Shown piece by piece: positions 54,561-64,000 of a DNA stretch of 64,000 nucleotides. Positions within the stretch are counted from its first letter, which is position 1. The number at the start of each line of letters is the position of its first letter. The position numbers and the translations under genes were made by a program. The notes beneath the pieces were generated by a model. That model searched no databases. It was not told the origin of the DNA and saw nothing but the letters and a program-made list of their open reading frames with translations. Origin of the DNA: Deroplatys truncata (Eukaryota; Arthropoda; Insecta; Mantodea; Mantidae); contig CM060978.1 in NCBI GenBank assembly GCA_030765065.1, forward strand, positions 58,370,421 through 58,434,420, written 5' to 3'.

Positions 54561-56548
54561 TGTCACTAGATCTCTGCAAACAATCTGATATTTCCTTATT
54601 ATTAATAACTGGTGAAGGGAAGAAAGTAAGAATTGCAAAATTTCAAGCATGGAATGTTTCAAACCCTGTTGATAATCATATGATGTAACAGAAGGGCCAT
54701 TCAACAGTATAGCAGGACAGCTGGTTTAATAATAAACCTTTATCTTTCTATTTACCAATCCCCTCATTAGACTTTCCTGTCCAGTCTCCCTTGACTGAAT
54801 TCTTATTTCCTTCAACCTCAATAATACTAGCATATTCAAGGTCTATGCCTATTTTCTGTCTTTGCACTTCCATCCAATCATTGTGAAGTTATTGCAAAAT
54901 GAATGGTTGTGGTAATATACAATCTTCGTCAGCTGATTATAGAGCTGGTGTGGAACATGTTGGCTATGCCATGTCATCACTATGTGGAAGCTTTCCCCAC
55001 CATCTGCCTCCTGATGGCAGCTTGAGCCACACGTTCCGTTCGGGAGAAGAGATCTGTTTGAGCCTTGGTCGATGCAACAGTGCTGGCTTTTAGCCAGACT
55101 CAGCACCATCATCAACATTAGTTTGAAGCTACTTTTGCTGCTGTATATTTCTTTTAAATTTACACAGTTAAACGGTATCTCTCATTAGGATATTGTCTAC
55201 TATGTAATTTCAAATTCTAGTTTCTTACGTGAAAGTTAAAACATGGTGAATCTTTCAATTTGTTGTTTGAGCTGTAAATACCCAAAACGTATATTAATAA
55301 GCTGCTACTGATTAATATGTTTAAAATGTATGCCACTTAATCTTCTAAACACTGGAGTGCAAGAGAGCAAATGATTTCACTGCTGCCATTCTTTATAAAA
55401 CCAATCCACCACATTTCAAGGTACTCACTAAAGAAATTGCTGATTTCTACAAATTCCACTCAGCATGTTTAACGTTTTTATTACAGATTTGTTCAACCTA
55501 ACTATAAAATAATTTGCACATACATAGGACCTATGTGGTCCTATGTACATAGCTTTCTAAGAAAATTACTTTAAAAAAATGCAAATCAAGTCTACATGAA
55601 ATGAAAACCATGTAAATGCCACATTTCAGCATTTAATAGTCCAAATAAGCCAAAGTTCAACTGGATAGGTATCCAAGGTTTCAGATATTTTTCTATGGAA
55701 AGTTCACTATTGAGCACCCTTAAGAAGTTATACCAGCTTTTCCACTGCTATTATTCATATGCATAAATCAATTACCATGATAAACGGTATAGATCCAGTG
55801 GCATTGCAAACATAAGGAAGAGAGACTTGTTTGTACGTGTTTTACTTTTCACTTACATTTTAATTTTTATTGACATCCAAAAAAAGCAGTTTTAAAATAT
55901 ATTTTTGAAACATCACAGGACATGATGCACAGAGACAACAAAAAAGAATGAGGAAAAACTAGAAAGAAATAGTGAGGGGAGAGAAAAGGGGAGGGAAAAA
56001 CAGTGAAAGAGATAGGGAAAAGAATCTTCAACGCAGCTGTGGATTTAAATTGCACATTTTCAGATTGAACAATAGGCCATGATAGCTCATTCAGCAGGTA
56101 GTAATTATCTCTGGCTTGTTACAATGAGTTAGGCAATCATTAAGCAAGCATGCACAGTCTTCCCGGTTGTTAAATTGTGCTTGTACTCAAGGTAACAAAG
56201 GAGAGAAAATTACTACATACATTTGCCTACTATTCAACCTGAAAACATGTAATTTTATTAATGTAACATTGCATTTAAAAATAGATGAAATAGTATATTG
56301 TGATATGAGTGAGAAGTGTATTATTATATAATCAAGGAATAGTTAAAAAAAATTAGGTTCTTTTATGCATTTCACACATATGTACTGCACCTGTTTTTTC
56401 ATGATTGTGTGTTATATTATTTTGAATGAATTATTAATAAAAGAAACAACAATTTCTAATGAACTTACTCATCTTCACTTCTGATTTACAGTAACCCAAT
56501 GCTGTCAATTCAACAACTATATTGATATGATACTTTGTAAGGTATATA
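54561..56548. other. No recognised gene; possible old repeat at 54890-55110
   Basis: 54890-55110 is GC-richer, with CTTCGTCAGCTGATTATAGAGC and GGTGCTGAGTCTGGCTAAAAG (reverse), phrases reminiscent of PLE or LINE 3' regions, but I cannot assign it. The rest is AT-rich and featureless. Confidence 0.4.
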
Positions 56549-57698
56549 CAGTAAAACCTGCCTTCAACGGCCTGCTTGTTAAACAGAAATCTGTCTTAAT
56601 TGGAATACTTCATGGTCCCATGAATTTTGGGGTGCAAAACATGCTAAATTTCCTTTATTAAATGGAAACTGTCTTACGTGGGCAACAGAAATCAAACTAC
56701 GGCTTTTAACGGAAACTTTTCAGTTCCGGAATGCAGAGTTTAAAACATTTTCAGGCACCCTGTGAAAGTGTGCTCTAAGTACATGATGTTTAAGTTGAAA
56801 CATGACCATTTTGCTGCTACCTGATCATCTAGGAGGGGGGTGTGCTAATGATGGTCTGAATATTGAGAAATCTGTCTCATCCTTCACTGCATACGAAAGT
56901 TAACAATAAACACGGCTGATTGTTTTTTATTGTTGTCTCTTCCCTTTCCATTTCCTGCTCTAAAGACTTGTCAGGCAGCATAGAATACAGCTAAACTTAC
57001 TATACATAGGTGATGATTTTTTTCAGCAGTAGCCACCATGGCTTTGAAAACAGAGTAGTGCTAGATCTTAACACGAGAGTGAAAGTGAGTTTTGCCAGTG
57101 AATGTGATAAATAGAGTGTAAAGTAAATCATGAAGGTGTTCAATGTAGGTAAAACTCAAGTTTACGAGATTCTAAAAAAGAAAACAGAAATTATGAAGTG
57201 GTGAGAAAATTGTGCTAATGGAAAAATAAAGAGAAAACCAGGACATTAATGAAATAGTGTGGAAGTTGTTCGTTAGTGTTAGGGCAAAAAGTCACTGCAT
57301 ATCGGGGCCTATGTTACAGGTAGCTGAAAAACTGGGTAAGACTGAATTCAAAGCATCTAATGGAAGGTTGGAGAGTTTCCGCAAAAGACATCATATGCTT
57401 TTTAATGAACTTTGTGATAAATCGAGTGATGTTAATATTGAAACCATCGTTGATTGGTATGCTAAACTACTTTCAATAATCGAAGGTATACAAACCTGAA
57501 AACATAGCAAATGGTGACAAGACGGGACTATTCTTCCGCATGTTATCGAATAAATCATTGTGTTTAAAAGGTGAGAATAGGTATGTGTGTATGGTTTAAT
57601 TTTGTTAATAGCCTAGACCTATCTTCGTTAAACAGAAACCTATTTCTAATGGAAATGTTCGAGAGCCCCATTCAATTCACTGAAAACAGGTTTTACTG
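56549..57698 (+). mobile_element. Tigger/pogo-type transposon relic
   Basis: CAGTAAAACCTGCCTTCAAC at the left and its inverted counterpart GTTTTCAGTG-like end at 57671-57698 (ACAGGTTTTACTG), with TA at each end (56547-56548, 57699-57700). Subterminal TTAAACAGAAA.C repeats are also inverted (56580 and 57628). It encodes an N-terminal transposase fragment; the DDE domain is mostly deleted. Confidence 0.85.
57038..57600 (+). pseudogene. Tigger-like transposase N-terminal half (CENP-B type DNA-binding domains)
   Basis: The ATG at 57038 sits in GCCACCATGG and starts MALKTE. Interrupted reading then gives VFNVGKTQVYEILKKKTEIM (CENP-B N-terminal helix-turn-helix, about 57138-57197) and the open stretch 57257-57499 with SGPMLQVAEKLGKTEFKAS and GRLESFRKRHHMLFNELC (Tc5-type helix-turn-helix). 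It ends with ANGDKTGLFFRMLSNKSLC (57509-57570), the first DDE block, where relatives have GDETG. Stops occur at several points. The remaining DDE domain is missing. Confidence 0.85.
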
Positions 57699-57700
57699 TA

Positions 57701-59179
57701 CTATAATTTAGAAGCCTATGAGTTAATTGTTTGATAGTTGACACTGTGACTTAAAGTGAGTTATTTGAAAATAATAATATGGATGACATTTGAGGTCCAG
57801 TATTTAAAGAAGAATTTTAAGTCTGAGCCATGGATTATGAAAATACAGATATTGAAGAGGCATGGAAAATTCGGTTATATTTTTACCCTAGTGTCTATTG
57901 TATATCATTACAGCCATAACATTTATGTTTTTAGGCATGGATTTCCTTGTAAAGGAATTCATGCTTTGGGATTTTATGTTTCCTTCTGTGTAAATTACCA
58001 TCGAGAAGATGTAGATTCATACAATCATGTGAAAATGTTATCAACAAAACTTACTCAGAATGGTTTCTAGTATCATCAGTTTAAAGTATAAACCTTATTC
58101 AGTTATACGCTGTATAATCTTCATGAAGAAATGGTCAAGGCCTCCTTCATCAATACTATGAGTGAAAGATATTGGAGAGTAAAGCAAAAACAATGACCTC
58201 CAGCTTGCACACAGAGCCATAGAGCTACCTAACCTTTTAGTTAACTTTCAGTATACAGATTCTTGCACGGTACTGTAAGAATACAAAGAAATGCAGAAAT
58301 CCACAGATCAGATTTGGAAATCACTGCCCTAAAACACTTTGGTCCAAATCAGCTCATCTTCATGATAGGCATCTATCCTTCTCTCTCTTTTTTTGTTGTT
58401 GTTTGTGATCTTTATAAAAACAAAAGCAGAAAATTCACTCTACCTGTACAGAGAACACTAAGAATTTCAAACATGCACATTTATACAAACATTATATATA
58501 CAGGTTTACAAGATACATCGATTTGTGTTGGTAGAAAGTGATATGACTTTTTAACTTGAAAGAAATGACAAAACTGTTATGTTAAATTCATTGTCTAATC
58601 ACTTATCTATTATTAGCATGTTACAATATATATATACGTATTTATATATATTTTCTGTTCAACTTGAGGCACCATACATAACAATATATACAATGTACTC
58701 ATCACGATCTTTCATATGCGAAATGTCACAGCATACATTCCTTATGTAACCTTTTAGTTAACTTTATAACATACTAAATACTACCTACTCAGTCATAAGC
58801 TTTCTCAGCGACCAGCATAGTTCAAAATTAGGCTTTGCAGAAGCCACATTTAGGCAAGAGTTGGAAGGCTGAATAAGATCAGTAAAATTCAAACTCTCAA
58901 ATTGAATTTGCTTAATACAGCAAAAACCAAAATATTTGAGCTGCATCTTACAGAGAACACAGTCAACTTAGAACCTATATTTCGTTCCCTCCTATGACAT
59001 TCATTTTCTCTGATGCCATTCATCCTTCCAAGGTAAATATTGTGCATTCATGTATAGTATTTGAGTCATTTGTTTTGTACACTGTCTTCACTTACGTTTA
59101 AATTTAAAAAAAAAGGTTTTTCATTAGCTCTTTCATGTTATCTTGGTCAACTGCTTGTTTTGCTTTCATCATTTCTTGT
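57701..59179. other. No recognisable feature
   Basis: AT-rich DNA. Frames 57756-58070 and 58263-58541 (about 100 codons each) have no family motif that I recognise. Confidence 0.45.
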
Positions 59180-60112
59180 GAGAATAGAGGCCAAAAGCTG
59201 CTAACAATGAGGTAATCTTGAGGCAATAATGAATTGGAAAGTTTAATAATGCTACTAGTAATTCTTGGAACAATAATGTAATATTTAAAACAGTTTATAA
59301 ATAGCCAATCAACAAGCAGGAAAACTGAAAGTTAAATAAAAGTATTCTATTGGAGTAAAAATTAGCCAATCAGAGACATGAAATAGAAACATTTACAAAT
59401 TTAAGCGGTAAATGTCAGTCGCTAGAAGGCAACGTACCTGAGCAGTTTGTTTGTTCAATAAGTATTCAGTGTGAGACGAAAATTCATTACAGCAAGAATA
59501 TTACAAAGTTTATGTGTTAAAAAATGCAAGTAGTAATAAATAAAACATTAAAATCTTCCGGGCTGGAAGGCCGTGGTCAAAGGGTAAAATTACTAGCGCC
59601 CGATGTTTCGGTCAACTCTGTGGTTGCCATCTTCAAGAGTGTAGCTTGAAAATGACAGATGGCAACCACAGAGTTTACCGAAATGTCGGGTGCTAGTAAT
59701 TTTACCCTTAGACCACAACCTTCCAGCCCGGAAGATTTTAATGTTTTATCGATTAACTCCGGCCGTGAAAGCCTTCGTTCTTAATTAATAAATAATCTCA
59801 CAGCTCTCTATATCAGTGTTATTTAATTGTGTGAAGGATTAATAAAAGGAGTGAAGTAAAAATTATAATTTGTGTAAGCCTACAGTCTTTAGCCACATCA
59901 CCCCCTGCTTAGAGATACATGTTTCTACAAATTAATACTGACGCAGCCAAGGCAAACCTAAATATATATAATATTTAAAGAAACATAGAAATACAAAGTT
60001 GATTCCTAAACGTTGGGGCGAAGGCCACTGGAAACTTTGTACCATACGTGGGGCAGTTACTTCATCAAGTTTGGCTCCCCAACAGTGGAACTACAATACA
60101 ACCCCTGCTTCA
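59180..60112 (+). mobile_element. Family B solo LTR, copy 9, 5'-truncated
   Basis: Begins inside the LTR at GTGAGAATAGAGG, lacking the first 200 bases, and ends CCCCTGCTTCA at 60112. It includes CCAATCAGAGACATG, GACGCAGCCAAGGCAAAC, TTGGGGCGAAGGCCACTGG, CCATACGTGGGGCAG and GGCTCCCCAACAG. It is interrupted by a foldback element at about 59545-59790. Confidence 0.8.
59545..59790. mobile_element. Foldback element with 10-bp target duplication
   Basis: Arms of about 95 bases (AACATTAAAATCTTCCGGGC ... GTGGTTGCCATCT and its complement ending AGATTTTAATGTT at 59744) around a spacer of about 20 bases, followed by an unpaired tail containing CCGGCCGTGAAAGCCTTCG. TAATAAATAA occurs on both sides (59534-59543, about 59785-59794). 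It interrupts solo LTR copy 9. Non-coding. Confidence 0.8.
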
Positions 60113-61330
60113 GATGGGTGAATGATGAATTTGCTTAGCGCACTTTGTTAAAAGCCAGAATTTTCAACAAAAAGTCTGTTACATTCATATGACTCTGTCT
60201 ACTCACTATTGTTTATTTTTATATAGCTACCACAAATTATTTCTATGAAAACTTATTTCTCTAGCTATTTAATGTAATCAAAATAAGCCTTTGCGTAAAG
60301 TTTCTTTACACATTTCACTGTAGGTACAAAGAAGATACAGAAAACATAACGAAAGTCAGATGTCAATATATGCTCAGCTTGAAATACTATAATCTTCCCA
60401 TGACATTGCTAGAAACAACTGAATAGTCACAGCACTTTAAAAAGAAGGTATTGAAGAATTCAAAACAACAATCGCAGATATTTCAGAAATGTTGATGCCA
60501 CAGAAAAAGTTATTTGAAATAAATTATGTGTTTTGAAGAGATCTACATTTTTTGTGCAGTATGTTTTGTCTATCTCTTATGGTTTACCCATTATAAAAGA
60601 TTCCTTCTGAATGAAGAGGACAGCTGTAAGGGCTGTTTCCAGAGAATTCAAGATATGCATTTTATTTGCCATGTAAATGTAATAAGTATATAACATTTTA
60701 ATAAAAATGTTATATATTTATTACAGTTTTGGGAAAATTAAAAATGTTGAAAAATTTTCCATGCAAAGTGTAGTTTTGGGTGGGGGGAATTTCTTGAAAA
60801 TCAGTTTTTTGCATCTTTGGAAGATACTGAACTTAAATACCAAGTTTTGTATTATTTAACTGATTGTTTGTTTTTGAATTATTCTCTTCACATACACACC
60901 CCTTTTTCTAAAAATGCTAATCTTGGATTCAGGGAGTCTCAAAAAATATATCTCTGGTGAAATCTTGGTATCAAATTTTTGGATAGAATACAATACTTCT
61001 TCTACTTATAATGAGAAGATTGTGACCAAATATACGTTGGAAAACAAAAAAAGATACAAGCCAAAAGAACACTTGAGATGCAGTTGTAAGCCATTTCTGG
61101 ACTAAACCAGTACCAGAATCCAATCTACTAAACACCTGATAGAAGTTTCTGCATGGAAACACATCTTTATTCAGAAGAACCAGAACGGGATCATGAACAT
61201 TCTCGCTCCCAATGAACTAAGCAAATTCATCATTCACCCATTCAATGGCTCCACCAATCTAAGAACAAGATATGATGAAAGCAGAACAACCAGTCAGCCA
61301 ACATCTGAAGATGGGAGTAAAGGCTCTTGA
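60113..61330 (+). mobile_element. Penelope-like element fragment, split by a family A2 copy
   Basis: 60115-60139 (ATGGGTGAATGATGAATTTGC, plus TTAG) is the reverse complement of 61212-61236, giving inverted flanks. From 61025 the plus strand reads CDQIYVGKQKK (C..IYVG..K, the endonuclease core start), then in other frames HLYSEEPERDHEHSR-like sequence. GAAGATGGGAGTAAAGGCTC at 61310 resembles PLE 3' ends. The A2 repeat (60175-61020) sits just before CDQIYVG. Confidence 0.65.
60175..61020 (+). repeat. Family A2 element
   Basis: TCTGTTACATTCATATGACT to about CTTATAATGAGAAG. Carries ATGACATTGCTAGAAACAACTG and AAATAAATTATGTGTTTTGAAGAG blocks of A2, and the shared 3' half (GTGGGGGGAATTTCTTGAAAATC, CCAAGTTTTGTATT). 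Decayed. Confidence 0.75.
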
Positions 61331-62044
61331 AATGTTTTCAAAAATTTAAATGTAAGTTTGGATAGTACAAAACAACTGACTCATAAACCATACATTTATC
61401 TTCCCACTGTGTATAACCTCCATTTAATGTTACTGTGCATTAATGTTTATTCCCTCATCTAAAACCAGATACAGTCAAAATCCTTCCTGACACTGAAATG
61501 CTTGTTAGCTGAAACTTTTTAATACTAATTAATATTCAGTAGCTACACAATATAAATATTGAAGCTCTATTATAACACTATTTTTGTTAGGGTGTGTGTT
61601 ATGAAAATTTAACAATAACCAATTCAAAGTGAAAATAAGAAATAACAAATGTTATTCTGTACACCAAATCGTTACTTTGTGATTAGGTTGTAAATACAAA
61701 GTGGGCCAAAATAAACTTTCACAGAATTAAAACCTCCACATTTCAGTTATTAATGATTGCATATGAATGTTTATTTCACAGACAATTTCCCAATCCTACC
61801 AGACTGCAAAAGTACCATAATATTTGGTTAATAACAATGTAATACATATGATATTTTTATTTTATGTAAGGCCATGAGGATTCTTCAATAAACCATTATA
61901 TTTTATCATTTGTCATTCATTGTGTAAAGGTAGAATCAGTCGGCATTGTAAGTCACCATTGGGGTATGTCAGCTCAAAGTGAATTTGAGATCTCCTTGTG
62001 GTTTACCGGGAAAAATGTGAGTCAGTTGGGAAATTTAATGATGT
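61331..62044. other. No recognisable feature
   Basis: AT-rich unassigned sequence. Confidence 0.5.
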
Positions 62045-62054
62045 ACAGACATGC

Positions 62055-62190
62055 TGCCATGGCAGTTCAGTTGGTTAGGGCAACTGGATGGAAACCAGAA
62101 AATCCGTGGTTCAAATCCTGGCTATGGCATTGAATTTGTCAGTTATCTGATTCTACCTTTCCAACCTTGTCCTACACATGACATATAGAA
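62055..62190 (+). repeat. tRNA-like SINE type 4 (head at 62055-62129)
   Basis: 62055-62129 can fold like a tRNA: TGCCATG pairs with TATGGCA, and CTGG/CCAG encloses the 7-base loop ATGGAAA (anticodon GGA in the usual register). GGTTCAAATCC is a good B box. The T stem has mismatches, and no long variable arm is present as serine tRNAs need, so it is not a working tRNA. The downstream part to 62190 matches the fragment at 27405-27520, so it is a SINE. Confidence 0.6.
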
Positions 62191-62326
62191 AAAAAATTAA
62201 TTATCATTTGTTTCCTTTCATACTGATTTCTAAATGCAAACACAAATTAAATAAATGTGAAAAGGAACTTGTAAACTCAAACCAAATTTAAACAGGAAAG
62301 CTCTGGTGACAAAGAAAATTAAAAAA

Positions 62327-63200
62327 TCTGATGTGTTACACTCACATGACTTTCTCTACTCTTGTAAAAACTATTTTTACAAACGCTTATTCTCCATATG
62401 CTTCATGTTAATCGAGATATCGAGATGTCAATTTTATTGCTAATTTTCTTGTAGATGCAAGGGGAATATGGTAGGTTTTAAGCGATAGTCAAATCTTTTA
62501 AGTGCTGGTTGCTATGTGGCGCATTCCATTCTCTTTGCATGTCCAGGACATAAAAACAAGAATAACGAATTTGAGAAAAAGTACAAGTATTGGAAAATTT
62601 AAGGGAATAACAAGCAATATCTCGAAAACGGTTCAATCAACAAAAAAAATGTATATGATATAAATTGTGTATTTTAATGCGATCTCCATTTTTTGTGTAG
62701 TAAAATTGCGTCTATTTCTTATGTTTTACCAGTTACGCAAAAGTCATTCACAATGAAGAACACTTTTGGAGACATTCCCAGAAAATTTGAGATATACATT
62801 TCATTTCTCATGACAATATCTTAAACATATGATATTTTAATCAAAATCATTAGAGCCATTTTTGAGAAAATTAAAATTTTCGAAAAATGTTCCTTGTAAA
62901 GGGTAATCTGGGGTGGGGGGATTTTCTTGAAAACCTTCGTGTCGCATCTCTGGAAGATACTGAACCTAAATACCAAGTTTGGTGTTTATCAGACTGTTCG
63001 TTTCTGAGTTATGCTGTTCACAGACACACACAGACACACAGACAGACACACAGACACACACACACACACGAACATGTTTCCAAAAGTGCTTTTTTTGGTT
63101 TCAGGGTGTCTCAAAACATGTATTTCCGGTGAAATCTCAGTATCGAATTTGTGGGTGGAATACAATACTTCCCCTACTTACTATACGTAGTGGAGAAAGT
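62327..63200 (+). repeat. Family A1 element, full length and well preserved
   Basis: TCTGATGTGTTACACTCACA to GTAGTGGAGAAAGT, in A-runs (AAAAAA left, AAAAA right). CpGs of the family are mostly retained. A CA/CAGA repeat (63021-63070) is expanded relative to other copies. Confidence 0.9.
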
Positions 63201-63205
63201 AAAAA

Positions 63206-63500
63206 TTAACAAAACAAAAGCACTTGAAAGAGATGATCGTACTCAACAAAGAGAAACAGACCATGTTACACAGAAAATATACTTGTCATCTAACAGCAAT
63301 GCAGCGATTACAGAAGATTTTCAAGAAATATATTAACATTTTGACTCCTCAAAATAGACTGTTGCTAGGGAATTTGATTACATCAAGCAAAATGAATAAA
63401 CCAAAAGTAAAAGAAACATCAGGAGTGTATCAAATTGACTTCTTTGATTGTAATAAAATATATGAGGGCAGACAAGAGTGGATGTTTTTAGTAATGAAAC
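63206..63500 (+). pseudogene. Penelope-like element fragment (linker before the endonuclease)
   Basis: The frame 63224-63505 ends with NILTPQNRLLLGNLITSSKM and KPKVKETSGVYQIDFFDCNK-IYEGRQ. SG(V/I)YQI...DCNK.Y.G.. is the GIY strand and linker preceding the GIY-YIG core in Penelope endonucleases, complementary to the core fragments elsewhere in the window. YEG replaces YIG, and the frame ends soon after. No RT domain visible. Confidence 0.7.
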
Positions 63501-64000
63501 ATTAAGAATGTGTAGAAACCATAATATAATAATATACAGATTAATGAAGTAACGTATAAATTTATATAACTCGTGTGAATACTCAAACTGTTGGTCTTCA
63601 GTACTCACACATTGCTGTAGTCCTAGATTTGAACTCTAACACATTTTACTTCTCAGTTCTTTTGTTTCTTGGTATGCCTCCCTAATAAGTGAATATGAAT
63701 AAATCCATAGGGGTACGATCAGATCTAGGTGGTCATTCAGTTCATTCCCTACGTCCTACTCACTATTTGGAAATTCTTCCAATAAAATTCTTGCAAAATT
63801 CATGCTTAGTGAGCAGGAGTCCCATATCGCTAAAAATACAACTCATCATTGTGTTGATATCGATTATGTATCTACTTTTACCCACCCCTGTATATGAAGA
63901 GAACTACTGTCCATTCCAAACCAGAGTGCCTTTCACTGAAAACAAACTCTTTGTATTATCTGCGCAAAAGTAGTTTGCAATCCCCGCCCCTTATGACAGC
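63501..64000. other. No recognisable feature
   Basis: Unassigned. The open frame 63689-63973 (94 codons) has no motif I recognise. Confidence 0.45.

Noticed and set aside
57756..58541. Two frames of about 100 codons as possible exons
   Set aside because: No recognisable motif, no continuity between them, and base composition like the flanks.
62055..62129. Possible functional tRNA with anticodon GGA
   Set aside because: T stem mismatched, no long variable arm as serine tRNA needs, and the sequence continues into a SINE body shared with 27405-27520.
1..64000. A host gene or a new defence or biosynthetic system
   Set aside because: Every coding signal I could identify belongs to a transposase, reverse transcriptase, gag-like or PLE endonuclease relic; no intact host exon was seen.

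Overview
This window is a piece of a large, AT-rich animal genome. It is very probably an insect or other arthropod: the repeats include mori/irritans-type mariner, Jockey-type and R1-like LINEs, Tigger/pogo, Penelope-like elements (PLEs) and tRNA-derived SINEs, and one core promoter has a TATA box 31 bases upstream of an arthropod-type TCAGT initiator. The species cannot be named from the sequence. I found no convincing host gene, rRNA, functional tRNA or CRISPR array. Almost everything recognisable is a mobile element, and most copies are broken, 5'-truncated or nested inside one another.

Layout. 1-9 kb: a mariner (1609-8187) split by a 5.3-kb insertion holding a Jockey-type reverse transcriptase pseudogene, a gag-like ORF1 pseudogene and an LTR-like 3' end. 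9-16 kb: family-A repeats carrying a TIR transposon and a solo LTR, three SINEs, and a 1.4-kb AGT-rich trinucleotide array. 16-20.5 kb: a second mariner cut by three insertions. 20.5-28 kb: family-A repeats, solo LTRs and an LTR-like insert with a core promoter. 28.9-30.6 kb: a mariner inside another DDE transposon. 31-44 kb: LINE 3' ends, solo LTRs, SINEs and a three-level nest. 45-64 kb: more solo LTRs and family-A copies, PLE fragments in inverted-repeat arrangements, a Tigger/pogo relic and foldback elements.

Two families dominate. Family A has about 18 full or partial copies in two subfamilies, A1 and A2. It is a non-coding element of about 0.85 kb running TCTGATGTGTT...GTAGAGAAAGT, usually sitting in a run of As. 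Family B has nine copies of about 0.95-1.05 kb starting TGAGGCAG and ending CTTCA. At least four have a matching 4-bp target duplication (GTGT, ACAT, GGGT, AAAA), so I read them as solo LTRs. Their 3' ends contain repeated units resembling a primer binding site flanked by the LTR terminus, and a different LTR-like end at 7761-7808 shows the same arrangement.

The sequence does not show a gene pathway. It shows a time series of insertions whose order can be read from which element interrupts which: old mariners and LINEs lie underneath, with family A, solo LTRs and SINEs on top. Long stretches with no recognisable feature (for example 36.3-38.0, 44.3-45.7, 54.6-56.5 and 57.7-59.2 kb) are probably intergenic or intronic DNA or repeats too decayed to identify by eye.
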